A stretch of 6,382 nucleotides of DNA from an uncultured Neisseriaceae bacterium. Its GTDB lineage: Bacteria; Pseudomonadota; Gammaproteobacteria; Burkholderiales; UBA11063. The first letter of the stretch is position 1. Every line of letters begins with the position of its first letter. Location: NCBI GenBank assembly GCA_903891375.1, contig CAITEL010000422.1:1-6382 (forward strand), written 5' to 3'. This document shows positions 1-6,276 of this stretch, piece by piece. Under the pieces are notes generated by a model. The model searched no databases, had not been told where the DNA came from, and saw nothing but the letters and a program-made list of their open reading frames with translations. Both the position numbers and the translations under genes were made by a program.

Positions 1-234
1 GAAGATATCATATATCAAGCGATTAGTCAGATGATTGATTGTAGTTTTTTAGATGTAACTGGTGATGGTCGCCATTTTGATGCGGTTGTGGTTAGTAGTG
101 CGTTTGAGGGTAAATCACGCCTTGAAAGACATAGGCTTATTTATAGTGCTTTGGGGCACAAAATGAAAGAAGAAGTTCATGCGTTATCTATGAAACTTTA
201 TACAAATAATGAATGGGAGCAGGTTAATGGATAA
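1..234 (+). CDS. ibaG: IbaG/BolA-family protein, 5' end cut off by the window
   Basis: The frame is open from base 1 and gives 77 residues before a TAA, so only a few N-terminal residues are missing compared with the roughly 84-residue E. coli IbaG (YrbA). The visible sequence follows the small BolA fold: VTGDGRHF near residue 20, then a central helix region ([13 protein letters not shown]), then the C-terminal [12 protein letters not shown] segment. The His in VHALSMK is the conserved BolA-family histidine known to help bind an iron-sulfur cluster with a monothiol glutaredoxin partner. BolA/IbaG proteins act in the cytoplasm in iron-sulfur trafficking and stress or acid response. The gene overlaps murA by 8 bp, the same order as in E. 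coli, which favours IbaG over BolA proper. The first in-frame ATG, at 31, is inside the domain and is not the true start. Confidence 0.9.
   Translation, partial: EDIIYQAISQMIDCSFLDVTGDGRHFDAVVVSSAFEGKSRLERHRLIYSALGHKMKEEVHALSMKLYTNNEWEQVNG
214..222 (+). promoter_or_regulatory. Ribosome binding site for murA inside ibaG
   Basis: GGGAGCAGG lies inside the last codons of ibaG and ends 4 nt before the ATG at 227, with its GGAG core 8 nt from that ATG. This selects ATG 227 over the in-frame upstream ATG at 209, which has no such site and would add six residues absent from the family. Confidence 0.6.
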
Positions 235-1480
235 ACTAATTGTACAAAAATCAATGGGCTTAAAGGGAGAAATAAATATTTCTGGGGCGAAGAATGCAGC
301 GTTACCTATAATTTGTGCAAGTATTTTATCTGCAGAAACATTAGAGTTGTCTAATGTGCCACATTTAAGGGATATTAAAACTTTATCCGAATTATTAAGA
401 CTTATGGGTATTGATGTTGAGTTATCTACAGGTAATATGAAAATCACGGCAAACAACATGACTAATTGTATTGCCCCATACGATTTAGTCAAACAAATGC
501 GTGCGTCTATACTAGTGCTTGGCCCATTATTGGCTCGTTTTGGTCATGCTGAGGTTAGTCTGCCAGGTGGTTGTGCTATAGGTGCTAGGCCTGTTGATAT
601 CCACCTTAAGGGTTTAGAACAGATGGGGGCGCATATAGAGATAGAAAATGGTTATATAAAAGCTAAGGTTGATAAATTAAAAGGCGCACGTATTGTTATG
701 GATGTTGTTACAGTAACAGGAACCGAAAATTTATTAATGGCGGCAACGCTTGCTGATGGTACTACCGTGTTAGAAAATTGTGCACGTGAACCAGAAGTAA
801 CAGATTTAGCAGAATGTTTAGTTAAGATGGGGGCACAGATTGAGGGTATTGGTACTGACACATTAACTATTCATGGTGTGGCTAAGTTACATGGAGCAAA
901 ACACTCTGTTATTGCTGACAGAATTGAAGCGGGGACGTATGTTGTTGCGGCAGTTATGGTACAAGGTGACATCACTCTAACAAATGTGCGCCCTGATACT
1001 ATGGGTTCTATTCTTGACAAAGTTACTTCAGCTGGTGCCAAGGTAACTGTAACAGAATCAACGATTCATATATTAATGAATGGAAAACCAAATGCCGTGG
1101 ATATTAACACTTCTCCATATCCTGGATTTCCAACCGATATGCAGGCGCAGTTTATGGCTATGAATTGTATTGCTGATGGCACTAGTGTTATTGCCGAAAA
1201 TATTTTTGAAAATAGATTTATGCATGTTCCTGAATTATGTCGCATGGGAGCTGACATTGACATAGATGGCAATGTGGCGGTGGTTCGAGGTGGACAATTC
1301 TTAACAGGGGCGTCAGTTATGGCAACAGATTTGCGTGCGTCAGCTTCGCTTGTTCTGGCAGGATTAGTTGCCGACGGTGAAACTATTGTGGATCGGGTTT
1401 ATCATTTAGATCGTGGTTATGAGAGTATGGAGAACAAGTTAAATAAGGTTGGAGCTAATATTCAGCGCATATCAGAGTAA
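227..1480 (+). CDS. murA: UDP-N-acetylglucosamine 1-carboxyvinyltransferase (MurA)
   Basis: MurA transfers enolpyruvate from PEP to UDP-GlcNAc in the cytoplasm, the first committed step of peptidoglycan synthesis. The product from ATG 227 has 417 residues (E. coli 419) and starts MDKLIVQ, like E. coli MDKFRVQ. Visible landmarks are the SGAKNAALP motif with Lys22 and Asn23; MRAS with Arg92; the active-site loop [13 protein letters not shown] with Cys116 (E. coli Cys115); FPTDMQAQF with the general-base Asp304; [24 protein letters not shown]; and DRGYE with Arg396. Having Cys rather than Asp in the loop is the form normally sensitive to fosfomycin (family knowledge). The start overlaps the ibaG stop (ATGGATAA), suggesting translational coupling. 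Nothing is truncated or missing. Confidence 0.98.
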   Translation: MDKLIVQKSMGLKGEINISGAKNAALPIICASILSAETLELSNVPHLRDIKTLSELLRLMGIDVELSTGNMKITANNMTNCIAPYDLVKQMRASILVLGPLLARFGHAEVSLPGGCAIGARPVDIHLKGLEQMGAHIEIENGYIKAKVDKLKGARIVMDVVTVTGTENLLMAATLADGTTVLENCAREPEVTDLAECLVKMGAQIEGIGTDTLTIHGVAKLHGAKHSVIADRIEAGTYVVAAVMVQGDITLTNVRPDTMGSILDKVTSAGAKVTVTESTIHILMNGKPNAVDINTSPYPGFPTDMQAQFMAMNCIADGTSVIAENIFENRFMHVPELCRMGADIDIDGNVAVVRGGQFLTGASVMATDLRASASLVLAGLVADGETIVDRVYHLDRGYESMENKLNKVGANIQRISE

Positions 1481-1484
1481 AGAA

Positions 1485-1628
1485 ATGCTCCCACCATATG
1501 TGAAATTAGTAGATGATAATTCTTTTATTTTATCAGAAGAAGAATCTAGGTATAAAATAATTTTCATTATAGGTGTTAATTTAAATAAACTATCTAAATT
1601 GGAGGATATATATAATGGAACAACTTAA
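1485..1628 (+). CDS. Possible small ORF of 47 codons, unknown function
   Basis: An ATG 4 nt after the murA stop opens a frame that stays open through the intergenic region and stops with TAA inside the next gene, overlapping its start by 14 nt. The predicted peptide begins MLPPYVKLVDDNSFILSEEE, has a short hydrophobic stretch (KIIFIIGVNL) near residues 24-33 and ends DIYNGTT. I recognise no family. For: close packing behind murA, and an open frame of this length is uncommon in such AT-rich DNA. Against: only weak purine-rich sequence, no clear Shine-Dalgarno, sits before the ATG; the region also carries a possible promoter and a strong ribosome site for the next gene. It may be a real small protein, a leader peptide coupled to the esterase, or chance. 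Confidence 0.3.
   Translation: MLPPYVKLVDDNSFILSEEESRYKIIFIIGVNLNKLSKLEDIYNGTT
1530..1558 (+). promoter_or_regulatory. Weak sigma70-like promoter candidate for the esterase
   Basis: TTATCA (1530-1535) and TAAAAT (1553-1558) are spaced by 17 nt, 4/6 and 5/6 matches to the consensus. Predicted transcription would start near 1565, about 50 nt before the esterase ATG. The background is very AT-rich, so chance matches are likely; read-through from murA is an equal alternative. Confidence 0.22.
1601..1605 (+). promoter_or_regulatory. Strong ribosome binding site for the esterase
   Basis: GGAGG lies 9 nt before ATG 1615, one of the strongest Shine-Dalgarno sites in the window. It fixes the esterase start and lies within the possible small ORF, so translation of that ORF could affect access to it. 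Confidence 0.6.
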
Positions 1629-2295
1629 GGCAAATGATTTAGAGTATATTGAGAAATTAAGTATGCCCAATACTGAACCAGAATATCTAATTATTTGGCT
1701 TCATGGCTTGGGAGCGGATTGTAACGATTTTGTGCCCATCATACCAGAGTTACGTTTATCGTCTTGTGTTAAATTTGTATTCCCCAATGCGCCGTATCGA
1801 CCAATTACGATTAATAATGGCTATGAAATGCGAGCATGGTACGATATTCGTGATTTATCCAAATTAGGTGATACTGTAGATCGGAATGGTATTTTAGCAT
1901 CAGTTAAACAAATAGAGTCTTTGATTACTTCATTTGTGAATGCTGGGTGGAAATCAGAAAAAATATTTCTTGCGGGTTTTTCGCAAGGTGGAGTGGTAAG
2001 TTATACGGTTGCGCTTTTAAGTAAGTTTAAATTAGCTGGAGTTCTTGCGTTTTCCTGCTATTTTCCTGATGTTGAAGATTTAGTAAAACAGGCTGTGGTT
2101 AATAAAAAAACACCATTTTTGGTTTGTCATGGCAAACATGATGCAGTAATACCTTATAATGTAGGGTTGGATGCATATAATGTTTTACGTAATGAGGGTT
2201 TTAATATTTCATGGATGCATTATCCTATGGAACATGGCGTATGTGCTGAGGAATTACGTGATATTTCGCTGTGGATAAACGAAAAAATCATGTAA
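1615..2295 (+). CDS. Carboxylesterase/phospholipase, alpha/beta hydrolase
   Basis: The 226-residue product matches the phospholipase/carboxylesterase (acyl-protein thioesterase-like) family, usually about 215-230 residues. In order: strand and oxyanion-hole segment LHGLGAD (residues 29-35); FPNAPYRPITINNG (56-69) followed by MRAWYDI (72-78), both family hallmarks; nucleophile elbow GFSQGG with Ser123; acid HGKHDAVIP with Asp176; and MEHGVC with His207. The catalytic triad is therefore complete. There is no signal peptide, so it should be cytoplasmic. Relatives hydrolyse short-chain carboxyl esters, and some lysophospholipids or acyl thioesters; the real substrate cannot be read from sequence. 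It follows murA on the same strand with a 134-nt gap that may hold a small ORF. No functional link to the neighbours is evident. Confidence 0.93.
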   Translation: MEQLKANDLEYIEKLSMPNTEPEYLIIWLHGLGADCNDFVPIIPELRLSSCVKFVFPNAPYRPITINNGYEMRAWYDIRDLSKLGDTVDRNGILASVKQIESLITSFVNAGWKSEKIFLAGFSQGGVVSYTVALLSKFKLAGVLAFSCYFPDVEDLVKQAVVNKKTPFLVCHGKHDAVIPYNVGLDAYNVLRNEGFNISWMHYPMEHGVCAEELRDISLWINEKIM

Positions 2296-2310
2296 CTACG
2301 TGGCTGTGAG

Positions 2311-2340
2311 TTGCCACCAATCAAAATATGATGATAGAAT
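2311..2340 (+). promoter_or_regulatory. Candidate sigma70 promoter ahead of the nucleoside transporter
   Basis: TTGCCA (2311-2316) and TAGAAT (2335-2340) are separated by 18 nt, each a 5/6 match to consensus, and TGA directly before the -10 (2332-2334) makes an extended -10. Transcription would start near 2347, leaving an untranslated leader of about 43 nt before ATG 2390. This is the best promoter match I found in the window. It sits in the 94-bp gap after the esterase, where a new transcription unit is expected. Confidence 0.5.
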
Positions 2341-2372
2341 TAATGCAGGTAAGTAGTAATAAAATTATTTAA

Positions 2373-2382
2373 AGAGAAGAGG
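2373..2382 (+). promoter_or_regulatory. Ribosome binding site for the nucleoside transporter
   Basis: AGAGAAGAGG ends 7 nt before ATG 2390, supporting this start. The product then begins with a hydrophobic first membrane segment, as expected for the family. Confidence 0.5.
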
Positions 2383-2389
2383 TTTATAT

Positions 2390-3694
2390 ATGGGTTCTTT
2401 TGCGATTGTGCAAGCATTAATGGGGTTTGTTTTTTTAATAGGTTTAACTTTTTGTTTTTCAGATAAAAAGAAAGCGATAAATTGGAAATTAATAATATCG
2501 GCATTTGTTTTGCAAAATGTGTTATTTTTATTAATTCGTTATGTACCATTGATTAATTCAGGTTTAGGTTATTTTTCGGCTGGGTTAGTTGGGTTGTTGG
2601 ATTACGCACGTGAGGGAGCTCAGTTTATTTTTGGTGACTTTGTCGATAGCAAAAAATTTGGTTTTGTGTTTTTGTTGGTTGTAGTTCCAACTTTAGTATT
2701 TTTCGGTAGTCTAATTGGGATTTTGTACTTTTTTGGAATTATTCAACGTTTAATTGCTATACTTGCTTTTTTGCTGAGAAAAACAGTAAAATTATCTGGA
2801 GTGGAAAGTTTAGTTGTTATTGCTGACATATTTCTTGGGCAATCTGAGGGGCCAATGATTATTGGGCCATACGTAAAGAATATGACTCGTTCAGAATTAG
2901 CTCTTGCATTTACTGCGGGGTTAGCTAATTTATCTGGTTCAACATTAGGTATGTATTTAATGTTTTTAAGTGGTGGTGATCACGTTGAAGCTTTAAAATT
3001 TGCTAATTACTTAGTAACTGCTACATTTATGAATGCGGTGTCAGCTATTATTTTTGCGAAAATTTTATTCCCTGAGACCGATTTTGATAATGTATCTACA
3101 GAGAAAATTGAAATACATGCGCATTTTCAGACTAATTTTTTAGATAGTATTGTAAGTGGTGCTATGACAGGTTTAAAAATTGGCGCAGCTATGGTTGCAG
3201 TATTACTTGCAGTTATTTCATTAGTGCATTTATTTAATGGCATGCTAAATGGTTTAGGTAATATTATACGTGTTAATAATTTTATAGCGATGTCGACTAA
3301 TGGGGTGTTTAAAGGCTTGTCTTTAGAATATATGCTTGGGCAAATTTTTAGAATTTTCGCATTTTTTATGGGGATTAGTTGGGTAGAAACGTTAAATGTG
3401 GGAAGTTTACTTGGTCAAAAGGTTGCTCTTAATGAGTTTGTGGCTTATGTAAGTTTAGGGCAGATGAAAACTCAACATGTATTATCCCAAGGATCGATTT
3501 TTATTTCTACTTTTGCTCTGGCGAGTTTTTCTAATTTTTCTTCAATTGGTATTTCGATGGGGGTATTTAGTGTACTTGCACCAAGTCGGCAAAAAGAACT
3601 AGCGCAAATAGGCTGGAAAGCCCTATTTGGTGCGGTAATGGCTGGTTTTATGACAGCAACTATTGCTGGATTTTGGTATGGTATTTTAGGTTAA
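2390..3694 (+). CDS. Concentrative nucleoside transporter, NupC/CNT family
   Basis: The 434-residue, strongly hydrophobic product is a CNT-family inner-membrane symporter, which imports nucleosides with H+ or Na+. E. coli NupC has 400 residues. Visible blocks: N-terminal membrane segments (about 4-24 and 34-52); a gate-like region around 90-130; GQSEGP at 150-155, the first substrate-binding hairpin, with Gln151 and Glu153; MTRSEL (165-170); FPET (227-230); a hydrophilic loop (about 229-250); a long helix (about 254-285); LEYMLGQIF near 312-320; NEFVAY (348-353), the second binding signature; TFALASFSNFSSIGI (374-388), close to the family pattern; and PSRQKELA (398-405) before the last helix. 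One variation is Gly154 where many members have Ala or Asn. Nucleoside specificity cannot be told. It starts after a 94-nt gap with a promoter candidate and is followed closely by two lipoprotein genes. Confidence 0.95.
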   Translation: MGSFAIVQALMGFVFLIGLTFCFSDKKKAINWKLIISAFVLQNVLFLLIRYVPLINSGLGYFSAGLVGLLDYAREGAQFIFGDFVDSKKFGFVFLLVVVPTLVFFGSLIGILYFFGIIQRLIAILAFLLRKTVKLSGVESLVVIADIFLGQSEGPMIIGPYVKNMTRSELALAFTAGLANLSGSTLGMYLMFLSGGDHVEALKFANYLVTATFMNAVSAIIFAKILFPETDFDNVSTEKIEIHAHFQTNFLDSIVSGAMTGLKIGAAMVAVLLAVISLVHLFNGMLNGLGNIIRVNNFIAMSTNGVFKGLSLEYMLGQIFRIFAFFMGISWVETLNVGSLLGQKVALNEFVAYVSLGQMKTQHVLSQGSIFISTFALASFSNFSSIGISMGVFSVLAPSRQKELAQIGWKALFGAVMAGFMTATIAGFWYGILG

Positions 3695-3719
3695 ATTAGC
3701 TTCAATTTATAAGACTTAC

Positions 3720-3725
3720 AAAGGA
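3720..3725 (+). promoter_or_regulatory. Ribosome binding site for the first lipoprotein
   Basis: AAAGGA ends 9 nt before ATG 3735. This favours ATG 3735 over the TTG at 3726, which would directly abut the site. ATG 3774 is also in frame and would give a shorter, more typical lipoprotein signal peptide, but it lacks a nearby Shine-Dalgarno. Confidence 0.5.
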
Positions 3726-3734
3726 TTGTTAATT

Positions 3735-4847
3735 ATGTACAACCATTTAAAGTTCACTGTAAATTATATTAAAATGAGTACCTTATTAATATTAGGTATA
3801 GTTATCTTAGCTTGTGGTAATGGTAAGATGCCACCAGATTCGCAACAGCTTACCTACTCTGCATTTAATTGCCCGAATACTATAAACGTTTCTTTTCCTG
3901 GTGTATCAGGAATACGTCAAGTAACAGGAAGTAGCAACGTATATATTACGGGTGTATATACGCAATATGGTGCCAACCATGCCTTTTTGTATCAAGGTCC
4001 TATCTCTGGCAATGGAATATGTAATGCGTTTAATTACCCATCTAGTGAAAGCCTGACTGTCACGGCTACTTCTTTATATGGGCCAGATAACAGTACAAAT
4101 GGTAATGTTGTGGTTGTAGGTAGTTATACTACGTTACAAGCTGGTCCTATAGCACAGCTTGGGTTACTATACCAAGGTGCATCTGATGGTTCTACGCTAA
4201 ATGGGTACTCTACATTAAATCCAGCTAGCTTAACAACAGATACAATTATTAACACTCTCGGGCATAGTGTTATGAATGGTATTGTTGTTGGTAATTACGA
4301 TACCAATATTGCAACAGGAAAAGCCTTTATTTATAATATAAATACGGGGTCTTATTTTAATTTAACCAAAATACCAACACCTTCTCTAAGTATTACTGCT
4401 TATGGTATTTGGTATAATGGTGGTACTAGTTACACCATTACTGGTGGATATAGCGATATTAATGAAAGTGGGATGAATATTGGTTATATTGTTGATTGGG
4501 ATTCTGCTACTAATAGAGAATCAAACTTTACTACGCTTAACTATGGAAACTTACCAGAAAGTATTGTTGGCACACATTTTGAAGGCATAACAACAGATGG
4601 TAGTGGTGGATATAATTTGGCTGCAGATTGGCAATATAATAATGGTTCAGGGAAAACCACTCCATCCTTTGCCCATATAACCAGAAATAGTAACGGAACA
4701 TTCGCTACGCCACAATGGACGCCATTTAGTTACTACCCGGCTTCTTCATGGACATCGGCAAATACTGTTTATCAAAATTATATACTAGGGCTTTATCAGG
4801 CTGGAACACCTACTAAAGATTATGGATACACAGCATACATACCATAG
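3735..4847 (+). CDS. Predicted lipoprotein with six HAF-like repeats, probable beta-propeller
   Basis: The 370-residue product has a basic N-terminus, a hydrophobic stretch from about Leu17 and a lipobox ILAC with Cys27, so it is probably lipidated. Gly at +2 is not an inner-membrane retention signal, so outer-membrane sorting is likely by E. coli rules. The mature part contains six degenerate repeats. Each has a G-x-Y-type core strand (ITGVY 71-75, VVGSY 127-131, VVGNY 184-188, ITGGY 235-239, LAADW 295-299, ILGLY 350-354), followed about 10 residues later by a second strand (HAFLYQG 82, LGLLYQG 142, KAFIYNI 196, IGYIVDW 249, SFAHITR 311, YGYTAYI 363). The pattern resembles HAF-type extracellular repeats and suggests a six-bladed propeller; that assignment is by eye. 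There is no catalytic motif, and function is unknown. It is followed 24 nt later by another lipoprotein gene. Confidence 0.75.
   Translation: MYNHLKFTVNYIKMSTLLILGIVILACGNGKMPPDSQQLTYSAFNCPNTINVSFPGVSGIRQVTGSSNVYITGVYTQYGANHAFLYQGPISGNGICNAFNYPSSESLTVTATSLYGPDNSTNGNVVVVGSYTTLQAGPIAQLGLLYQGASDGSTLNGYSTLNPASLTTDTIINTLGHSVMNGIVVGNYDTNIATGKAFIYNINTGSYFNLTKIPTPSLSITAYGIWYNGGTSYTITGGYSDINESGMNIGYIVDWDSATNRESNFTTLNYGNLPESIVGTHFEGITTDGSGGYNLAADWQYNNGSGKTTPSFAHITRNSNGTFATPQWTPFSYYPASSWTSANTVYQNYILGLYQAGTPTKDYGYTAYIP
3945..4844 (+). repeat. Six degenerate repeats of about 55 codons in the first lipoprotein
   Basis: Core strands recur at residues 71, 127, 184, 235, 295 and 350, a period of 51-60 residues. 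The last unit lacks its final strand; the segment YSAFNCP at residues 41-47 resembles the end of unit 1 (CNAFNYP at 96-102) and could supply it. The repeats are visible in protein only; I see no comparable DNA-level conservation. Confidence 0.6.
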
Positions 4848-4858
4848 AAACTTATTAT

Positions 4859-4863
4859 AAGGA
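4859..4863 (+). promoter_or_regulatory. Ribosome binding site for the kelch lipoprotein
   Basis: AAGGA lies 8 nt before ATG 4872. With only 24 nt between the two lipoprotein genes and no terminator or promoter seen there, this site supports co-translation from a shared transcript. Confidence 0.5.
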
Positions 4864-4871
4864 TATGAGTC

Positions 4872-6260
4872 ATGCGTTTATTACTTTTAATAATTACTTT
4901 AGCTAGTGTATTAACGATCACAGGTTGTAGTGCTGGTAGTAGTACCTCTTCATCTGCAAGTAATTCGTGGACATGGGTTGGCGGTAGTAATCAAATCAAT
5001 AGTAGTGGTTCATATGGAACTATGGGGGTTCCAGCTAGCAGTAACATTCCGAGTGGGCGTTTTATTTCTACTAGTTGGGTTGACAATTCTGGCAATTTTT
5101 GGTTATTTGGTGGTGCACAACAAATTGCTCCACCAATATCTGCCTTCAATGATTTATGGCAATATAACCCGATAACTAATCAATGGACATGGATTAATGG
5201 TGGCAACACAGCTAATACCTATGGGGTGTATGGTACTCTCGGAACCTCCGCTAGCTCAAATATACCAGGTGCAAGATTTGGTGCGGTAAGTTGGCACGAT
5301 ACACAAAATAATTTTTGGTTATTTGGTGGATATGGTTTTGCTGAGAGTGGTATTGCAGGTTCATTAAATGATTTATGGCGGTATAATATTGCAATGAACC
5401 AATGGACTTGGATGAGTGGAAATAAATCAATAAATGTCACAGGTTCTTATGGTACTAAAGGTGTTATGAGTAGTGGTAATTATCCAGGTGCACGTCTCGG
5501 CCAAATAGGTTGGACAGATAATAATGGCAATTTATGGATGTTTGGTGGATCCAGTGATTTAGCCACGGTGAATGTTCTGAATGATTTATGGGAATATAAT
5601 ATAAGTAATGCCCAATGGACTTGGATTTCTGGCGCTAACACTGTAAAATCTGCTGGAAATTATGGTGTTCAACAAGAATCATCAAGTTTAAATGTACCTA
5701 GTGCGAGGATTGATGCAATAAGTTGGCTGGATGCTTCTGGGAATTTATGGTTGTTTGGTGGTGATGGTATTGATGGCATTGGTACTAGAGGTCTGCTGAA
5801 TGATTTATGGACGTATAATATAACATCAGGATTATGGACTTGGATGAGTGGCTCTAATTTTAGTGGTGCTTATGGGGTGTACGGAGTTTTAGGTGTAGGT
5901 AATGCTAATACTATTCCAGGAGCAAGAGAACATAGAGTTCCTCTATCATGGACTAGCAGTAGCGGAAGCTTATTAATGTTTGGAGGTGATGGAGATGGTG
6001 CAAGTACATCTGGGATATTAAATGACTTATGGCAATATAATCCAAATAATAATATATGGACGTGGATAGGTGGTAGCAATGAGAGCAATGCCTATGGTGT
6101 ATATGGTAGCATTGGTTTAGGAAGTTCTACTAATATACCAGGTGCGAGAATGGATTCTGTGGGGTGGGTTGATAGTAACAATGGTTTGTGGATTTTTGGT
6201 GGAAATGGAAACTCTGCAAATTCTAATGGTTTACTAAATGATCTTTGGAAATATAAGTAA
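4872..6260 (+). CDS. Lipoprotein with six kelch-type repeats (galactose-oxidase-like propeller)
   Basis: The 462-residue product has a hydrophobic signal peptide ending in the lipobox ITGC with Cys19. Ser at +2 again fits outer-membrane sorting. A Ser-rich linker (20-32) leads into six repeats starting at residues 33, 105, 178, 249, 322 and 396. Each has the plan WTW..G, G.YG, PGAR, SW.D..G.LWLFGG, then LNDLW.YN, the kelch/galactose-oxidase blade pattern. The mature protein has no cysteine apart from the lipidated one, so it cannot form the Tyr-Cys cofactor of galactose oxidase; binding or a structural role is more likely than oxidation. The last unit ends at NDLWKYK, so the N-terminal WTW strand probably closes the ring. 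Partner or ligand is unknown. Very rich in Gly, Ser, Asn and Trp, as is common in surface propellers. Confidence 0.85.
   Translation: MRLLLLIITLASVLTITGCSAGSSTSSSASNSWTWVGGSNQINSSGSYGTMGVPASSNIPSGRFISTSWVDNSGNFWLFGGAQQIAPPISAFNDLWQYNPITNQWTWINGGNTANTYGVYGTLGTSASSNIPGARFGAVSWHDTQNNFWLFGGYGFAESGIAGSLNDLWRYNIAMNQWTWMSGNKSINVTGSYGTKGVMSSGNYPGARLGQIGWTDNNGNLWMFGGSSDLATVNVLNDLWEYNISNAQWTWISGANTVKSAGNYGVQQESSSLNVPSARIDAISWLDASGNLWLFGGDGIDGIGTRGLLNDLWTYNITSGLWTWMSGSNFSGAYGVYGVLGVGNANTIPGAREHRVPLSWTSSSGSLLMFGGDGDGASTSGILNDLWQYNPNNNIWTWIGGSNESNAYGVYGSIGLGSSTNIPGARMDSVGWVDSNNGLWIFGGNGNSANSNGLLNDLWKYK
4968..6257 (+). repeat. Six tandem kelch units of 67-74 codons
   Basis: Units begin at the TGG of each WTW motif: 4968, 5184, 5403, 5616, 5835 and 6057, giving lengths of 72, 73, 71, 73, 74 and 67 codons. 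The DNA for LNDLW is nearly the same in all units (AATGATTTATGG or one to two changes, at about 5148, 5367, 5578, 5797, 6020 and 6237), while the loops between strands differ freely. This suggests an array grown by duplication and then diverged under structural constraint. Confidence 0.85.
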
Positions 6261-6276
6261 GTATACTCAACCAAGT

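Noticed and set aside
209..226. Upstream ATG for murA, adding MNGSRL
   Set aside because: The extra residues are not part of the family; ATG 227 gives the MDKLIVQ start and has a well-placed ribosome site.
2300..2317. Inverted repeat GTGGC / GCCAC after the esterase, as a terminator
   Set aside because: The stem is only 5 bp with an 8-nt loop and no T-run follows; it also overlaps the better promoter candidate.
2340..2549. Minus-strand 69-codon ORF at the start of the transporter
   Set aside because: It lies opposite a well-supported gene and its Leu/Lys/Asn-rich product matches no recognised protein pattern.
3692..3709. TAAATT / AATTTA inverted repeat after the transporter
   Set aside because: A six-pair all-AT stem is too weak for a terminator and expected by chance in this AT-rich DNA.
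3726..3734. TTG start for the first lipoprotein
   Set aside because: It directly abuts the AAAGGA site, leaving no spacing; ATG 3735 is 9 nt away.
4930..5175. Plus-strand 81-codon ORF inside the kelch gene
   Set aside because: It is out of frame with a gene whose repeats and lipobox clearly show the real frame.
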